This document shows, piece after piece, positions 15,771 through 24,383 of a stretch of DNA of 64,000 nucleotides (position 1 is the first letter of the stretch; each line of letters starts with the position of its first letter). The DNA is taken from positions 124,001 through 188,000 of the forward strand of contig NZ_JABAFQ010000001.1 in assembly GCF_012843705.1 (NCBI RefSeq), written 5' to 3'. The translations under genes were made by a program, and so were the position numbers. Origin of the DNA: Fusobacterium sp. FSA-380-WT-3A. Its GTDB lineage: Bacteria > Fusobacteriota > Fusobacteriia > Fusobacteriales > Fusobacteriaceae. The notes under the pieces were generated by a model that saw nothing but the letters and a program-made list of their open reading frames with translations, did not search any database and was not told the DNA's origin.

Positions 15771-16925
15771 ATGGAAAGTTTAGTATTAAAAAATGGTAAA
15801 ATTCTTTTGGAAGATAGAGTTATTGATGGAAGTCTTTTAGTAGTTGATGGAATAATAAAAAAAATAGTAGAAGATAAATATAAGGAAGAATTAATAGGAG
15901 ATAAAGTAGTTGATTTAGATAAAAAATTAGTTATTCCAGGATTTGTAGATGTACATATTCATGGATGTGATGGAGCAGATACAATGGATTTATCTGTAGA
16001 ATCTCTTAAAAAAATGTCTAAATTTGTTGCAACAAAAGGAGTTACAAATTTTTTACCTACAACACTTACAAGTCCTAAAGACGAATTGAAAGAAGCTTTA
16101 AGATGTATAGGAGAACTACAAAATAAAGATATTGATGGAGCAAATATTTTTGGGGCACATATGGAAGGACCTTATTTTGATGTTGCCTTCAAAGGAGCTC
16201 AAGATGATAGATTTATGTTAAAGGCTACCATTGAAGAATTACAAGAATATTTAGATGTTAAAGAAGGGGTTTTAAAATTAATGTCACTTTCAGCAAGTGA
16301 TGATTCATATTTAGAACCAATTAAATTTTTAAGAAAAAATGGTGTAATTTCTTCTATAGGACATTCAAATGGAGATTATGATAATGTAGTAAAAGCTGTA
16401 AAAGCTGGTCTTTCTCATTCAACTCATACATTTAATGGTATGAAGGGATTTACTCATAGAGAGTTAGGAATAGCTGGTGGAGTATTAGTAACTGATGAAA
16501 TAAACGCAGAAGTTATATTTGATGGAATACATGTTCATCCAAAAGCTGTAGATTTACTTATAAGAGCAAAAGGAACAGATAAAGTTGTATTAATAACTGA
16601 TGCTATGTCAGCTACAGGACTTAAAGATGGAGATTACAAACTTGGAAAATTAGATGTATATGTAAAAGATAGTCAAGCAAGATTAAAAAGTAATAATGCT
16701 TTAGCAGGAAGTGTTCTTACAATGGATAAAGCATTTAAAAATGTATTATCTTTAGGATATACAATATTTGATGCTGTAAAAATGTCAAGTACAAATGCTT
16801 GTAAAGAATTTGGAATAAATGCTGGAAAAATCGAAATCGGAAAAAGAGGAGATTTTGCAATATTAGATTCTGATAAAAATGTAGTTATGACAATTGTTGG
16901 TGGAAAAATAAAATTTCAAATTTAA
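15771..16925 (+). CDS. nagA: N-acetylglucosamine-6-phosphate deacetylase
   Basis: Removes acetate from GlcNAc-6-P to give glucosamine-6-P, feeding glycolysis via NagB or cell-wall synthesis. The 384 residues match the family. Metal and active-site motifs are PGFVDVHIHGCDGADTMD (near 53-70), AHMEGPYFD (near 127), the histidines of SIGHSNGDYD and HSTHTFNGM (near 197-224), and the catalytic aspartate in LITDAMSATG (near 278). The AAGGAGG ribosome site is strong. Its partner nagB lies 41 kb away at 56.7 kb with an RpiR regulator, so the amino-sugar pathway is not one operon. Confidence 0.96.
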   Translation: MESLVLKNGKILLEDRVIDGSLLVVDGIIKKIVEDKYKEELIGDKVVDLDKKLVIPGFVDVHIHGCDGADTMDLSVESLKKMSKFVATKGVTNFLPTTLTSPKDELKEALRCIGELQNKDIDGANIFGAHMEGPYFDVAFKGAQDDRFMLKATIEELQEYLDVKEGVLKLMSLSASDDSYLEPIKFLRKNGVISSIGHSNGDYDNVVKAVKAGLSHSTHTFNGMKGFTHRELGIAGGVLVTDEINAEVIFDGIHVHPKAVDLLIRAKGTDKVVLITDAMSATGLKDGDYKLGKLDVYVKDSQARLKSNNALAGSVLTMDKAFKNVLSLGYTIFDAVKMSSTNACKEFGINAGKIEIGKRGDFAILDSDKNVVMTIVGGKIKFQI

Positions 16926-16941
16926 AATAGAAATGTAGAGA

Positions 16942-16990
16942 TAAAAGTTATGTTATATTCAATAAAAAATATGACATAGCTTTTATTTTA
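16942..16990 (+). terminator. nagA terminator
   Basis: AAAAGTTATGTTATATT pairs (with two G-U pairs) with AAATATGACATAGCTTTT across a short A-rich loop and is followed by TATTTTAT, 17 bp after the nagA stop. Confidence 0.75.
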
Positions 16991-17080
16991 TATAAAAAAG
17001 TTAAAAAAACTCTTAAAAAATAAATAGAAATATGTTAAAATCTAGATATAAAGTGGAATAAAATAAAATTGGGGGAAGAA

Positions 17081-17956
17081 TTGAAAAATTTAAGTATAAA
17101 AGTCAAAGAAAATGATGAATTAATGAAATTTTTGATAGAAAATTTACCTGGAAAAAATAGAAATAATATAAAATCTTTATTGAAAAATGGACAAATTTTA
17201 GTAAATGGAGTGAGAACTTCTCAGTTTAACCACTTATTGAAAGATGGAGATGAAGTCATAATATCGGCTTCAAGAATGACTGAGAATCATTTACAAGGAA
17301 TAAAAATAATTTTTGAAGATGAAGATATCATAGTTATAGAAAAGCCTGAAGGAATGTTATCTATTGCTACAGATAAAGAAAGAGAAAGAACAGCTTATAA
17401 TATAGTTAAAGAATATATAAAATCAAAAAATCCACAAGAAAAATTATTTATTGTTCATAGATTAGATAAAGGAACTTCAGGGGTAATGATATTTGCAAAA
17501 ACTGAAGGGATGCAACAAGTACTTCAAACTAACTGGCAAAATTTTGTAAAAGAAAGAAAATATGTGGCAGTTGTAGAGGGAAAAGTTGAAAAAGATAGAG
17601 ATACAATAATATCTTATTTAAAAGAAAATAATGCAATGGTAACTTTCTCGAGTCCTGTGGAAATAGAAGGTTCTAAAAAAGCAATAACACATTATGAAGT
17701 TTTAAAAAGAAGTAGAGCTTATTCATTAGTAGAAGCTAATATAGAAACTGGTAGAAAAAATCAAATTAGAGTGCATATGCAGGGATTAGGACATAGTATT
17801 ATAGGGGATAAGAAGTATGGAGCTAAAACAAATCCTCTTAGAAGATTAGGATTACATGCTAGAACTATCGTATTTAAACATCCTAGAACAAATAAAATAC
17901 TTTCTTTTGAAACAAAAATACCAGTAAGATTTTCAGCAATGTTCAAAATAAAATAA
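17081..17956 (+). CDS. RluA-family RNA pseudouridine synthase with S4 domain
   Basis: Isomerises uridine to pseudouridine in rRNA or tRNA. The start is best placed at TTG 17081 (MKNLSIKVKEND), because the only ribosome site, GGGGGAAG at 17071-17078, sits just upstream; the longer TTG 17069 frame would run through that site. The N-terminal S4 RNA-binding domain (about 15-60, KNGQILVNGVR) is followed by the catalytic domain, with the invariant aspartate in HRLDKGTSGVMIF (near 128-140) and a GRKNQIRVHMQ block near 225. About 291 residues. It heads a tight gene string leading into DUF523 and glgB. The target nucleotide is not predictable from family alone. Confidence 0.9.
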   Translation: MKNLSIKVKENDELMKFLIENLPGKNRNNIKSLLKNGQILVNGVRTSQFNHLLKDGDEVIISASRMTENHLQGIKIIFEDEDIIVIEKPEGMLSIATDKERERTAYNIVKEYIKSKNPQEKLFIVHRLDKGTSGVMIFAKTEGMQQVLQTNWQNFVKERKYVAVVEGKVEKDRDTIISYLKENNAMVTFSSPVEIEGSKKAITHYEVLKRSRAYSLVEANIETGRKNQIRVHMQGLGHSIIGDKKYGAKTNPLRRLGLHARTIVFKHPRTNKILSFETKIPVRFSAMFKIK

Positions 17957-17966
17957 GGAGTAGAAA

Positions 17967-18407
17967 ATGATAGGGATTAGTAGTTGCCTTTGTGGAATAA
18001 ATTGTAAATATAGTGGAAAAAATAACTTAAATCCAATATTTTTAGAAATATTAAATAAAGGGGAAGCTATTCCAATATGTCCAGAGCAATTAGGAGGACT
18101 TCCAACTCCAAGAATTCCAGCTGAGATTCAAAAAGATAAAAAAGGAAAAATTAAAGTAATTACGAAAAATAACACAGATGTAACTAAAGAATATTTTTTA
18201 GGAGCAGAGAGAGCTTTAAAGATTTTAAAAGCTTTAGAAATAGATACAGTAATTTTAAAAAGTAAAAGCCCTTCATGTGGATATGGAAAAATCTATGATG
18301 GGACTTTTTCTAAAAATTTAATAGAGGGAAATGGGATTACTGTTGATTTACTTTTAAAAAATAATATAAAAGTTATAAATGATGAGGATTACATAAAAAA
18401 TAAGTAG
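17967..18407 (+). CDS. DUF523 protein (TudS-like, Fe-S desulfidase family)
   Basis: A 146-residue DUF523 protein. The family includes TudS thiouracil desulfidase, which uses a [4Fe-4S] cluster held by three cysteines. Matching cysteines are visible here: ISSCLCGINCKYSG at the start, CPEQLGGLPTPR (near 47) and KSKSPSCGYG (near 107). It begins 10 bp after the RluA gene (site AAGGAG) and ends 16 bp before glgB, so co-transcription is likely although no link to glycogen metabolism is evident. A role in recycling thiolated tRNA bases would fit the RluA neighbour, but this is inference. Confidence 0.85.
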   Translation: MIGISSCLCGINCKYSGKNNLNPIFLEILNKGEAIPICPEQLGGLPTPRIPAEIQKDKKGKIKVITKNNTDVTKEYFLGAERALKILKALEIDTVILKSKSPSCGYGKIYDGTFSKNLIEGNGITVDLLLKNNIKVINDEDYIKNK

Positions 18408-18423
18408 GAAATAGAGGTGGGCT

Positions 18424-20457
18424 ATGATATCAAAGGAGATTAAAGAATTTGGCGAAGAAATGAGACTATTTCATTCAGCAATAAATCACAGGCTTTATTA
18501 TAGCTTAGGTTGTCACTTAAAAACAGAAAATGGGAAAAAAGGGGTAGAGTTTAAAGTATGGGCTCCAAATGCAAAAGATGTAAAGGTTGTAGGAACTTTT
18601 AATAAATGGGATGGTTCTAAACATAGAATGTTTTATAATGGTTATCATGGAGTATGGAGTATATTTATTCCTGAGATAAAAGAGGGGGATATATATAAAT
18701 ATGAGATTACTTCAAAAGATGGAAAAACATTTTTAAAATCAGACCCTTTTGCTTTTTATTCAGAACTTAGGCCTGGCACAGCTTCTATAGTAAAAGATAT
18801 TTTTAAACCATTTAATTGGGAAGATAAAGAATGGTTAGATAAAAGAGAAAAATGGAATCCATTTGAAGGACCTATGAATATATATGAAGTCCATTTAGGT
18901 TCATGGAAAAGAAAACTAGAATCAGAAATAGTAAAAATTGATAAACCAGATTTAGAAAAAAGTCAGGAAGAATTAAAGGCTGAAAGTGGATTTTTAGATT
19001 ACAAAGAAATTTGTGATAAACTTTTACCATATGTACTAGAAATGGGATATACTCATGTGGAAATTATGCCACTATCAGAACATCCTTTAGATGCTTCATG
19101 GGGCTATCAAGCAATAGGTTATTATTCATTAACAAGTAGATATGGAGACCCTGAAGGATTTAAATATTTTGTAAATGAATTTCATAAGGCTGGAATTGGT
19201 GTTATTCTTGACTGGGTTCCAGGGCATTTTTGTAAAGATTCACATGGACTATATAAATTTGACGGAACTCCTCTTTATGAATATCCAGATGAATATAGGG
19301 CAGAAAATAAAGGTTGGGGAACAGCCAATTTTAATTTAGGAAGTCCAGAAGTAAGAAGTTTTTTAATATCAAATGCAGTATTTTTATTTGATATTTATCA
19401 TATAGATGGAATTAGAGCCGATGCAGTATCTAATATTATATATTTAGAATATGGTCATCCTGAAGTTAGAGGATTAAAAAATAAATATGGTGGTACAGAA
19501 GATTTAGAATCCATTGAATTTTTAAGACTATTAAATGGTACTATATTTACAGAATTTAAAAATCCTCTTATGATAGCAGAAGAAGCTACAGCTTGGCCAT
19601 TAGTAACAAGGCCACCTTATGTAGGAGGACTTGGATTTAATTATAAATGGAATATGGGTTGGATGAATGATATGCTGAAATATATGGAGATGGACCCTAT
19701 ATATAGACAATATCATCATAATTTAGTTACATTTTCTCTGATGTATTGTTTCTCAGAAAATTATATACTTTCTATCTCTCATGATGAAGTTGTACATGGA
19801 AAAAAATCTGTTCTTGATAAGATGTTTGGAAAATATGAAGATAAATTTGCAAGTCTTAGAATGTTTTTAGGATATATGTATGGACATCCTGGAAAAAAAT
19901 TAAATTTTATGGGAACAGAGATTGGGCAATTTATGGAATGGAGATTTTATGAAGAGTTAGAGTGGAAGATGTTAAAATATCCAATGCATGATAGTATAAA
20001 AACTTATGTAAAAGACTTAAATCATCTTTATAAGAGAGAAAAAGCTTTATGGGAACAAGATACAACTTATGATGGATTTAAGTGGATAGACCATAGTAAC
20101 TATCAAGAAAGTATAATATCTTTTGTAAGAAAAAGTAAAGATGAAAAGGATTTTTTACTATTTGTATGTAATTTTACTCCAGTTCCACATTTTGATTATT
20201 TAGTTGGAAGTGAAGTATTAGTTGACTATGAGGAAATATTTAATAGTGATAGAGACATTTATGCAGGAACAAATATTTTAAATGGTAATGATATAAAGGT
20301 AATGGAAAAAAATATAAATGGTATCCCTTATGCAATAAAATTAAATATTCCACCATTATCAACAATTATATTAAAACCAAAATTTAGAGAGAAAGAACTA
20401 TTAAAAAAAATAGATAAAGAAAAATTAAGAAAAAAAGATATAAATTTAAACAAATAA
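18424..20457 (+). CDS. glgB: 1,4-alpha-glucan branching enzyme
   Basis: Introduces alpha-1,6 branches into glycogen. The 677 residues begin with a carbohydrate-binding module 48 (VEFKVWAPNAKDVKVVGTFN, near 38-57) and a GH13 barrel. GH13 conserved regions are ILDWVPGHF (near 262), GIRADAVSN with the nucleophile Asp (near 328), MIAEEATAWP with the acid/base Glu (near 382) and ISHDEVVHGKKS (near 456). The C-terminal beta domain ends in a lysine-rich tail. The ribosome site is AGAGGTGGG. First of four consecutive glycogen-synthesis genes (glgB-glgC-glgD-glgA), with gaps of about 20 bp. Confidence 0.96.
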   Translation: MISKEIKEFGEEMRLFHSAINHRLYYSLGCHLKTENGKKGVEFKVWAPNAKDVKVVGTFNKWDGSKHRMFYNGYHGVWSIFIPEIKEGDIYKYEITSKDGKTFLKSDPFAFYSELRPGTASIVKDIFKPFNWEDKEWLDKREKWNPFEGPMNIYEVHLGSWKRKLESEIVKIDKPDLEKSQEELKAESGFLDYKEICDKLLPYVLEMGYTHVEIMPLSEHPLDASWGYQAIGYYSLTSRYGDPEGFKYFVNEFHKAGIGVILDWVPGHFCKDSHGLYKFDGTPLYEYPDEYRAENKGWGTANFNLGSPEVRSFLISNAVFLFDIYHIDGIRADAVSNIIYLEYGHPEVRGLKNKYGGTEDLESIEFLRLLNGTIFTEFKNPLMIAEEATAWPLVTRPPYVGGLGFNYKWNMGWMNDMLKYMEMDPIYRQYHHNLVTFSLMYCFSENYILSISHDEVVHGKKSVLDKMFGKYEDKFASLRMFLGYMYGHPGKKLNFMGTEIGQFMEWRFYEELEWKMLKYPMHDSIKTYVKDLNHLYKREKALWEQDTTYDGFKWIDHSNYQESIISFVRKSKDEKDFLLFVCNFTPVPHFDYLVGSEVLVDYEEIFNSDRDIYAGTNILNGNDIKVMEKNINGIPYAIKLNIPPLSTIILKPKFREKELLKKIDKEKLRKKDINLNK

Positions 20458-20478
20458 AATAGGAGGGTGTGGAAAATT

Positions 20479-21615
20479 ATGAAAAAAGAAATGATAGCTA
20501 TGATATTAGCAGGAGGTCAAGGTAGTAGACTAAAACTTCTTACTAAAAATATTGCAAAGCCTGCAGTTCCATTTGGAGGAAAATATAGAATCATAGATTT
20601 CCCTTTAAGTAACTGTACAAACTCAGGGATTGATACTGTTGGGATTCTGGTTCAATATAAACCAAAAGCTTTAAATAATTATATTGGTATTGGGGCATCA
20701 TGGGATTTAAACAGAAACTTTGGTGGAGTTAGTATATTACCACCATATATGCAAGAAGATGGTGGATGGTGGTATAAAGGTACTGCTAACTCAATTTATC
20801 AAAATATTGATTTTATAGACGATTATGACCCTGAATATGTTTTAATCCTTTCAGGAGATCATATTTATAAAATGGATTATAACAAAATGTTAGAGTATCA
20901 CAAATCAAGAAATGCAGATGCTACAATAGCAGTTTTAAATGTTACTCTAGAAGAAGCAAGTAGATTTGGAATTATGAACGTTAAAAATGAAGATGAGATT
21001 TATGAATTTGAAGAAAAACCAGCTCATCCAAAAAGTACATTAGCTTCTATGGGAATTTATATTTTCAATTGGAAAGTATTGAAAAAAGCTTTAATAGAAG
21101 ACGAAGCAAATGAGAACTCATCTAATGACTTTGGAAAAGACATTATACCAAAATTATTAGGAGAAAATAAAAAACTTATAGCTTATCCATTTGAAGGATA
21201 CTGGAAAGATGTTGGAACAGTAGAAAGCTTATGGGAAGCAAATATGGACTTATTAGGAGAAGAACCTAAATTTGATATCTTTGATAAAAATTGGAGAATT
21301 TTCTCAAAATCTACAAATAAACCAAGTCAAGTTATAGGACATAATGCAGTTATTGCTAACTCACTTGTTACAGAAGGTTGTGTAATTAAAGGAACAGTAG
21401 AAAATTCTATATTATTCCAAGGAGTAGTAGTAGAAGAAGGAGCATTAGTAAAAGATTCTGTTATTATGTGTGACTCTGTAATTAAAAAAGATTCAGTAGT
21501 TGAAAGAGCTATTTGTGGAAGACATGTAGTAGTAGAAGATTGTAAAAAAGTTATTGGTGGAAAAGAAATTGCTTTAATTGAAGAAGATAGAATAGTATCA
21601 GAAGATGTAAAATAA
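20479..21615 (+). CDS. glgC: glucose-1-phosphate adenylyltransferase
   Basis: Makes ADP-glucose, the glycogen precursor. ATG 20479 is preferred over GTG 20467 because AGGAGGG (20461-20467) is the ribosome site; this gives 378 residues. The nucleotidyltransferase signature [20 protein letters not shown] lies at residues 9-28, then [15 protein letters not shown] and GTANSIYQN (near 104). [11 protein letters not shown] holds the metal Asp, and the C-terminal third is a left-handed beta helix (repeats around [13 protein letters not shown]). It is followed by the non-catalytic paralogue glgD, the usual arrangement for a GlgC/GlgD heterocomplex. Confidence 0.96.
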   Translation: MKKEMIAMILAGGQGSRLKLLTKNIAKPAVPFGGKYRIIDFPLSNCTNSGIDTVGILVQYKPKALNNYIGIGASWDLNRNFGGVSILPPYMQEDGGWWYKGTANSIYQNIDFIDDYDPEYVLILSGDHIYKMDYNKMLEYHKSRNADATIAVLNVTLEEASRFGIMNVKNEDEIYEFEEKPAHPKSTLASMGIYIFNWKVLKKALIEDEANENSSNDFGKDIIPKLLGENKKLIAYPFEGYWKDVGTVESLWEANMDLLGEEPKFDIFDKNWRIFSKSTNKPSQVIGHNAVIANSLVTEGCVIKGTVENSILFQGVVVEEGALVKDSVIMCDSVIKKDSVVERAICGRHVVVEDCKKVIGGKEIALIEEDRIVSEDVK

Positions 21616-21636
21616 TTTAGGGGAGTGTGAAGAGGA

Positions 21637-22749
21637 ATGTTAAATAATTGTTTTGGAATATTAAGTGCTACAGAAAGTAGAGATAACTTAAGAAGATTAA
21701 CAGCTCATAGAGCAGTAGCTTCTATACCTATTGGTGGAAAATATAGAATAGTAGATTTTGGTTTATCTAATATGGTTAATGCTGGGATAAAATTAGTAGG
21801 AATTTTAACTCAAACAGATAGTAGATCACTAAGAGACCATATTGGAAGTGGAGGAGCTTGGGATTTAAATAGAAGAAGTAAAGGGCTTTATATGTTTCAT
21901 GATAAAAGAAGTCAAGCTGTAAGCTATGATTTACAAATTCTAAGAGATAATAAAGAATTTTTGAATAAAGTAAAAGAGGAATATGTTGTATTTGCATCTA
22001 CTTATTTAATTGCCAATGTAGATATAGAAGATGCTGTTAGAAAACATCAAGAGTCTGGAGCAGTTGTAACAGTAGTCTATAAACATGTTGAAGATGCTGA
22101 TAAAAAATATTTAGATTGTGGATTATTACAAATAAGTCCTACAGGAGAAGTTTTTGGTGTAGAAAAAAATAATGGAAAAGAACAAATAGCTAATGTATCT
22201 ATGGAAATATTCATTATGAAAAAAGAATATTTAGAATCATTAATAGATAAAGTAGCTTATGCTGACTATGCTAGAACATTAAAATCAGTTATTTATGAAA
22301 ATTTAGGAAAAATTTCTGTAAGAGGATATGAACATAAAGGATATTTAGGATGCGTAAACTCTCTTCTTACTTATTATAAAACAAATATGGATATGTTAGA
22401 TAAAGAGATAACTAAAGATTTATTCTTTAAAGAAGAAAGAGCAATTTATTCTAAATCTAAAGATTCTGTTCCTACAAAATATTATAAAGAATCAAAAGTT
22501 AGTAATTCATTAATTTCTAATGGTTGTGTAATAAAAGGAAGTATAAAAGATAGTGTTATTGCTAGGTCAGTTACTATTGAAGAGGGAGCAGAAGTTGAAA
22601 ACTGTATAATTCTTCAAAATTGTACGATAAAAAGTGGATGTAAAATTAAAAATGTTATAATGGATAAAAATGTTGTATTAGCTGAAGGAACTGAACTTAG
22701 AGGAAGTACAATTTATCCATTAATAATAGAAAAAGAAGCTTCTAAATAA
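21637..22749 (+). CDS. glgD: GlgD, regulatory subunit of ADP-glucose pyrophosphorylase
   Basis: A 370-residue GlgC paralogue. It keeps the fold (IPIGGKYRIVDFGLSNMVNA near 30-49, and a C-terminal beta helix with repeats such as VSNSLISNGCVIKGSIKDS) but lacks the GGxGxRL nucleotide loop: the equivalent start reads GILSATESRDNLRRLTAHRA. In Firmicutes GlgD has little activity alone and raises GlgC activity in a GlgCD complex, which is the likely role here. It lies 21 bp after glgC and 22 bp before glgA in the operon. Confidence 0.94.
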   Translation: MLNNCFGILSATESRDNLRRLTAHRAVASIPIGGKYRIVDFGLSNMVNAGIKLVGILTQTDSRSLRDHIGSGGAWDLNRRSKGLYMFHDKRSQAVSYDLQILRDNKEFLNKVKEEYVVFASTYLIANVDIEDAVRKHQESGAVVTVVYKHVEDADKKYLDCGLLQISPTGEVFGVEKNNGKEQIANVSMEIFIMKKEYLESLIDKVAYADYARTLKSVIYENLGKISVRGYEHKGYLGCVNSLLTYYKTNMDMLDKEITKDLFFKEERAIYSKSKDSVPTKYYKESKVSNSLISNGCVIKGSIKDSVIARSVTIEEGAEVENCIILQNCTIKSGCKIKNVIMDKNVVLAEGTELRGSTIYPLIIEKEASK

Positions 22750-22771
22750 CTCTACTATACGGAGGTGTAAA

Positions 22772-24202
22772 ATGAAAGTTTTATTCGCTGCTTCTGAGGC
22801 TGCTCCTTTTCTAAAAACAGGAGGATTGGCAGATGTTGCTTATGCTTTACCAAAAGCATTAAAAAAATTAAATATTGATGTGAGAGTTATTATTCCAAAA
22901 TATGGAAAAATAGCTGAAGAATTTAAAGAAAAAATGGAAAAAATAGCAGAGTTTAAAGTTCCAGTAGGATGGAGAAATCAATATTGTGGACTTGAAACTT
23001 TAGAGTATGATGGAGTTACTTTTTATTTTTTAGATAATGAATATTATTTTAAAAGACCAGAACCATATGGACATTATGATGATGGAGAAATATTTACATT
23101 CTTTTCTAGAGCAATATTAGAAACTCTAAAATATTTAAATGATTTTAAACCTGATGTTATTCATTGTAATGACTGGCATACAGGAGTACTTCCATTATTT
23201 TTAAAAACACATTATAGTTATGATATTAGATATCAAGGAATAAAAACAATATATACAATTCATAATTTAAAATATCAAGGAGTATTTTCAAAAACAGTTT
23301 TAGGAGAATTATTAGGTTTAGATGATTCATTCTTTAGAGAAAATGCAATAAAATTCTATGATGGCATCTCATTTATGAAAGCTGGAATAATGTATTCTGA
23401 TATAGTTAACACAGTAAGTAAATCTTATGCTGAAGAAATAAGAACTCCATATTTTGGAGAAAACTTAGATGGATTATTAAATGGAATAAGTTATAAATTA
23501 TATGGAATTGTAAATGGTATTGACTATGATGAGCATAACCCTTTAACAGATAAAAATATATATAAGCAATATGATAAAGAAAATCTAGATTTGAAAGTTG
23601 TGAATAAATTGGAATTACAAAAAGATTTAGGTTTACCTGTTAAAGAAGATGTTCCTATGATAGGTTTAGTATCAAGATTAGTGTCTCAAAAAGGGCTTGA
23701 TTTAATAAAAAGAGTAATGGATGAAATTTTAAGTCTTGATGTCCAATTTGTAGTTATTGGTACTGGTGATAAAGCATATGAAGACATGTTTAGATACTAT
23801 ACTTATAAATATAAAAATAAAATGGTAGGATTTATAGGATTTGATAATAGACTAGCTAAAAGAGTCTATGCAGGAGCTGATTTATTCTTAATGCCTTCAC
23901 AATTTGAACCTTGTGGAATAGGACAATTAATAGCATTAAGATATGGAACTTTACCAATAGTAAGAGAAACAGGTGGATTAAAAGATACAGTTACACCATA
24001 TAATCAGTATGATGGAACAGGTAATGGATTCTCATTTACAAATTATAATGCTCATGATATGCTTCATGTGATAGAAGGAGCTGTAGAACTTTATAAAGAT
24101 AAAAAAGTATGGAGAAAATTACAAGTAAATGCTATGAGTTCTGATATTAGTTGGAAAGAATCAGCTGAAGAATATAAAAAATTATATGAAAAATTGATGT
24201 AA
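22772..24202 (+). CDS. glgA: glycogen synthase (ADP-glucose)
   Basis: GT5 glucosyltransferase of 476 residues transferring glucose from ADP-glucose to the growing glycogen chain. The N-terminal ADP-glucose motif KTGGLADVAYALPKAL is at residues 15-30. Other family blocks are VIHCNDWHTGVLPLFLK (near 129), TIHNLKYQGVF, and the C-terminal EPCGIGQLIALRYGTLPIVR with RETGGLKDTV (near 377-407). The GT-B two-domain layout is complete. Last gene of the synthesis operon; a separate promoter follows for glgP. Confidence 0.97.
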   Translation: MKVLFAASEAAPFLKTGGLADVAYALPKALKKLNIDVRVIIPKYGKIAEEFKEKMEKIAEFKVPVGWRNQYCGLETLEYDGVTFYFLDNEYYFKRPEPYGHYDDGEIFTFFSRAILETLKYLNDFKPDVIHCNDWHTGVLPLFLKTHYSYDIRYQGIKTIYTIHNLKYQGVFSKTVLGELLGLDDSFFRENAIKFYDGISFMKAGIMYSDIVNTVSKSYAEEIRTPYFGENLDGLLNGISYKLYGIVNGIDYDEHNPLTDKNIYKQYDKENLDLKVVNKLELQKDLGLPVKEDVPMIGLVSRLVSQKGLDLIKRVMDEILSLDVQFVVIGTGDKAYEDMFRYYTYKYKNKMVGFIGFDNRLAKRVYAGADLFLMPSQFEPCGIGQLIALRYGTLPIVRETGGLKDTVTPYNQYDGTGNGFSFTNYNAHDMLHVIEGAVELYKDKKVWRKLQVNAMSSDISWKESAEEYKKLYEKLM

Positions 24203-24246
24203 TTTTGGACATTTTTTATAAAAAATAAGATTAAAAAAATTTTTTA

Positions 24247-24275
24247 TTGAAATTTTTTTGCCAAATGTATATAAT
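24247..24275 (+). promoter_or_regulatory. glgP promoter
   Basis: TTGAAA (24247-24252), a 17-bp spacer and TATAAT (24270-24275). It lies upstream of the 24311 hairpin, so that hairpin is inside the glgP leader rather than only at the end of the glgA transcript. Confidence 0.7.
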
Positions 24276-24310
24276 TTACATAGGCAGGAAATTAATAACT
24301 AAATAAAATA

Positions 24311-24342
24311 AAAACCCCTGTCAAAGGATGGGGGTTTTTTTT
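24311..24342 (+). terminator. intrinsic terminator/attenuator in the glgP leader
   Basis: AAAACCCC pairs with GGGGTTTT around a loop of about 15 nt and is followed by an eight-T run. It can end read-through from glgA. Because a good promoter precedes it by about 36 bp, it can also stop transcripts aimed at glgP. Confidence 0.85.
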
Positions 24343-24383
24343 ATGAAAAAATAAATATAACATAATATAAATAGGAGGGTAGA

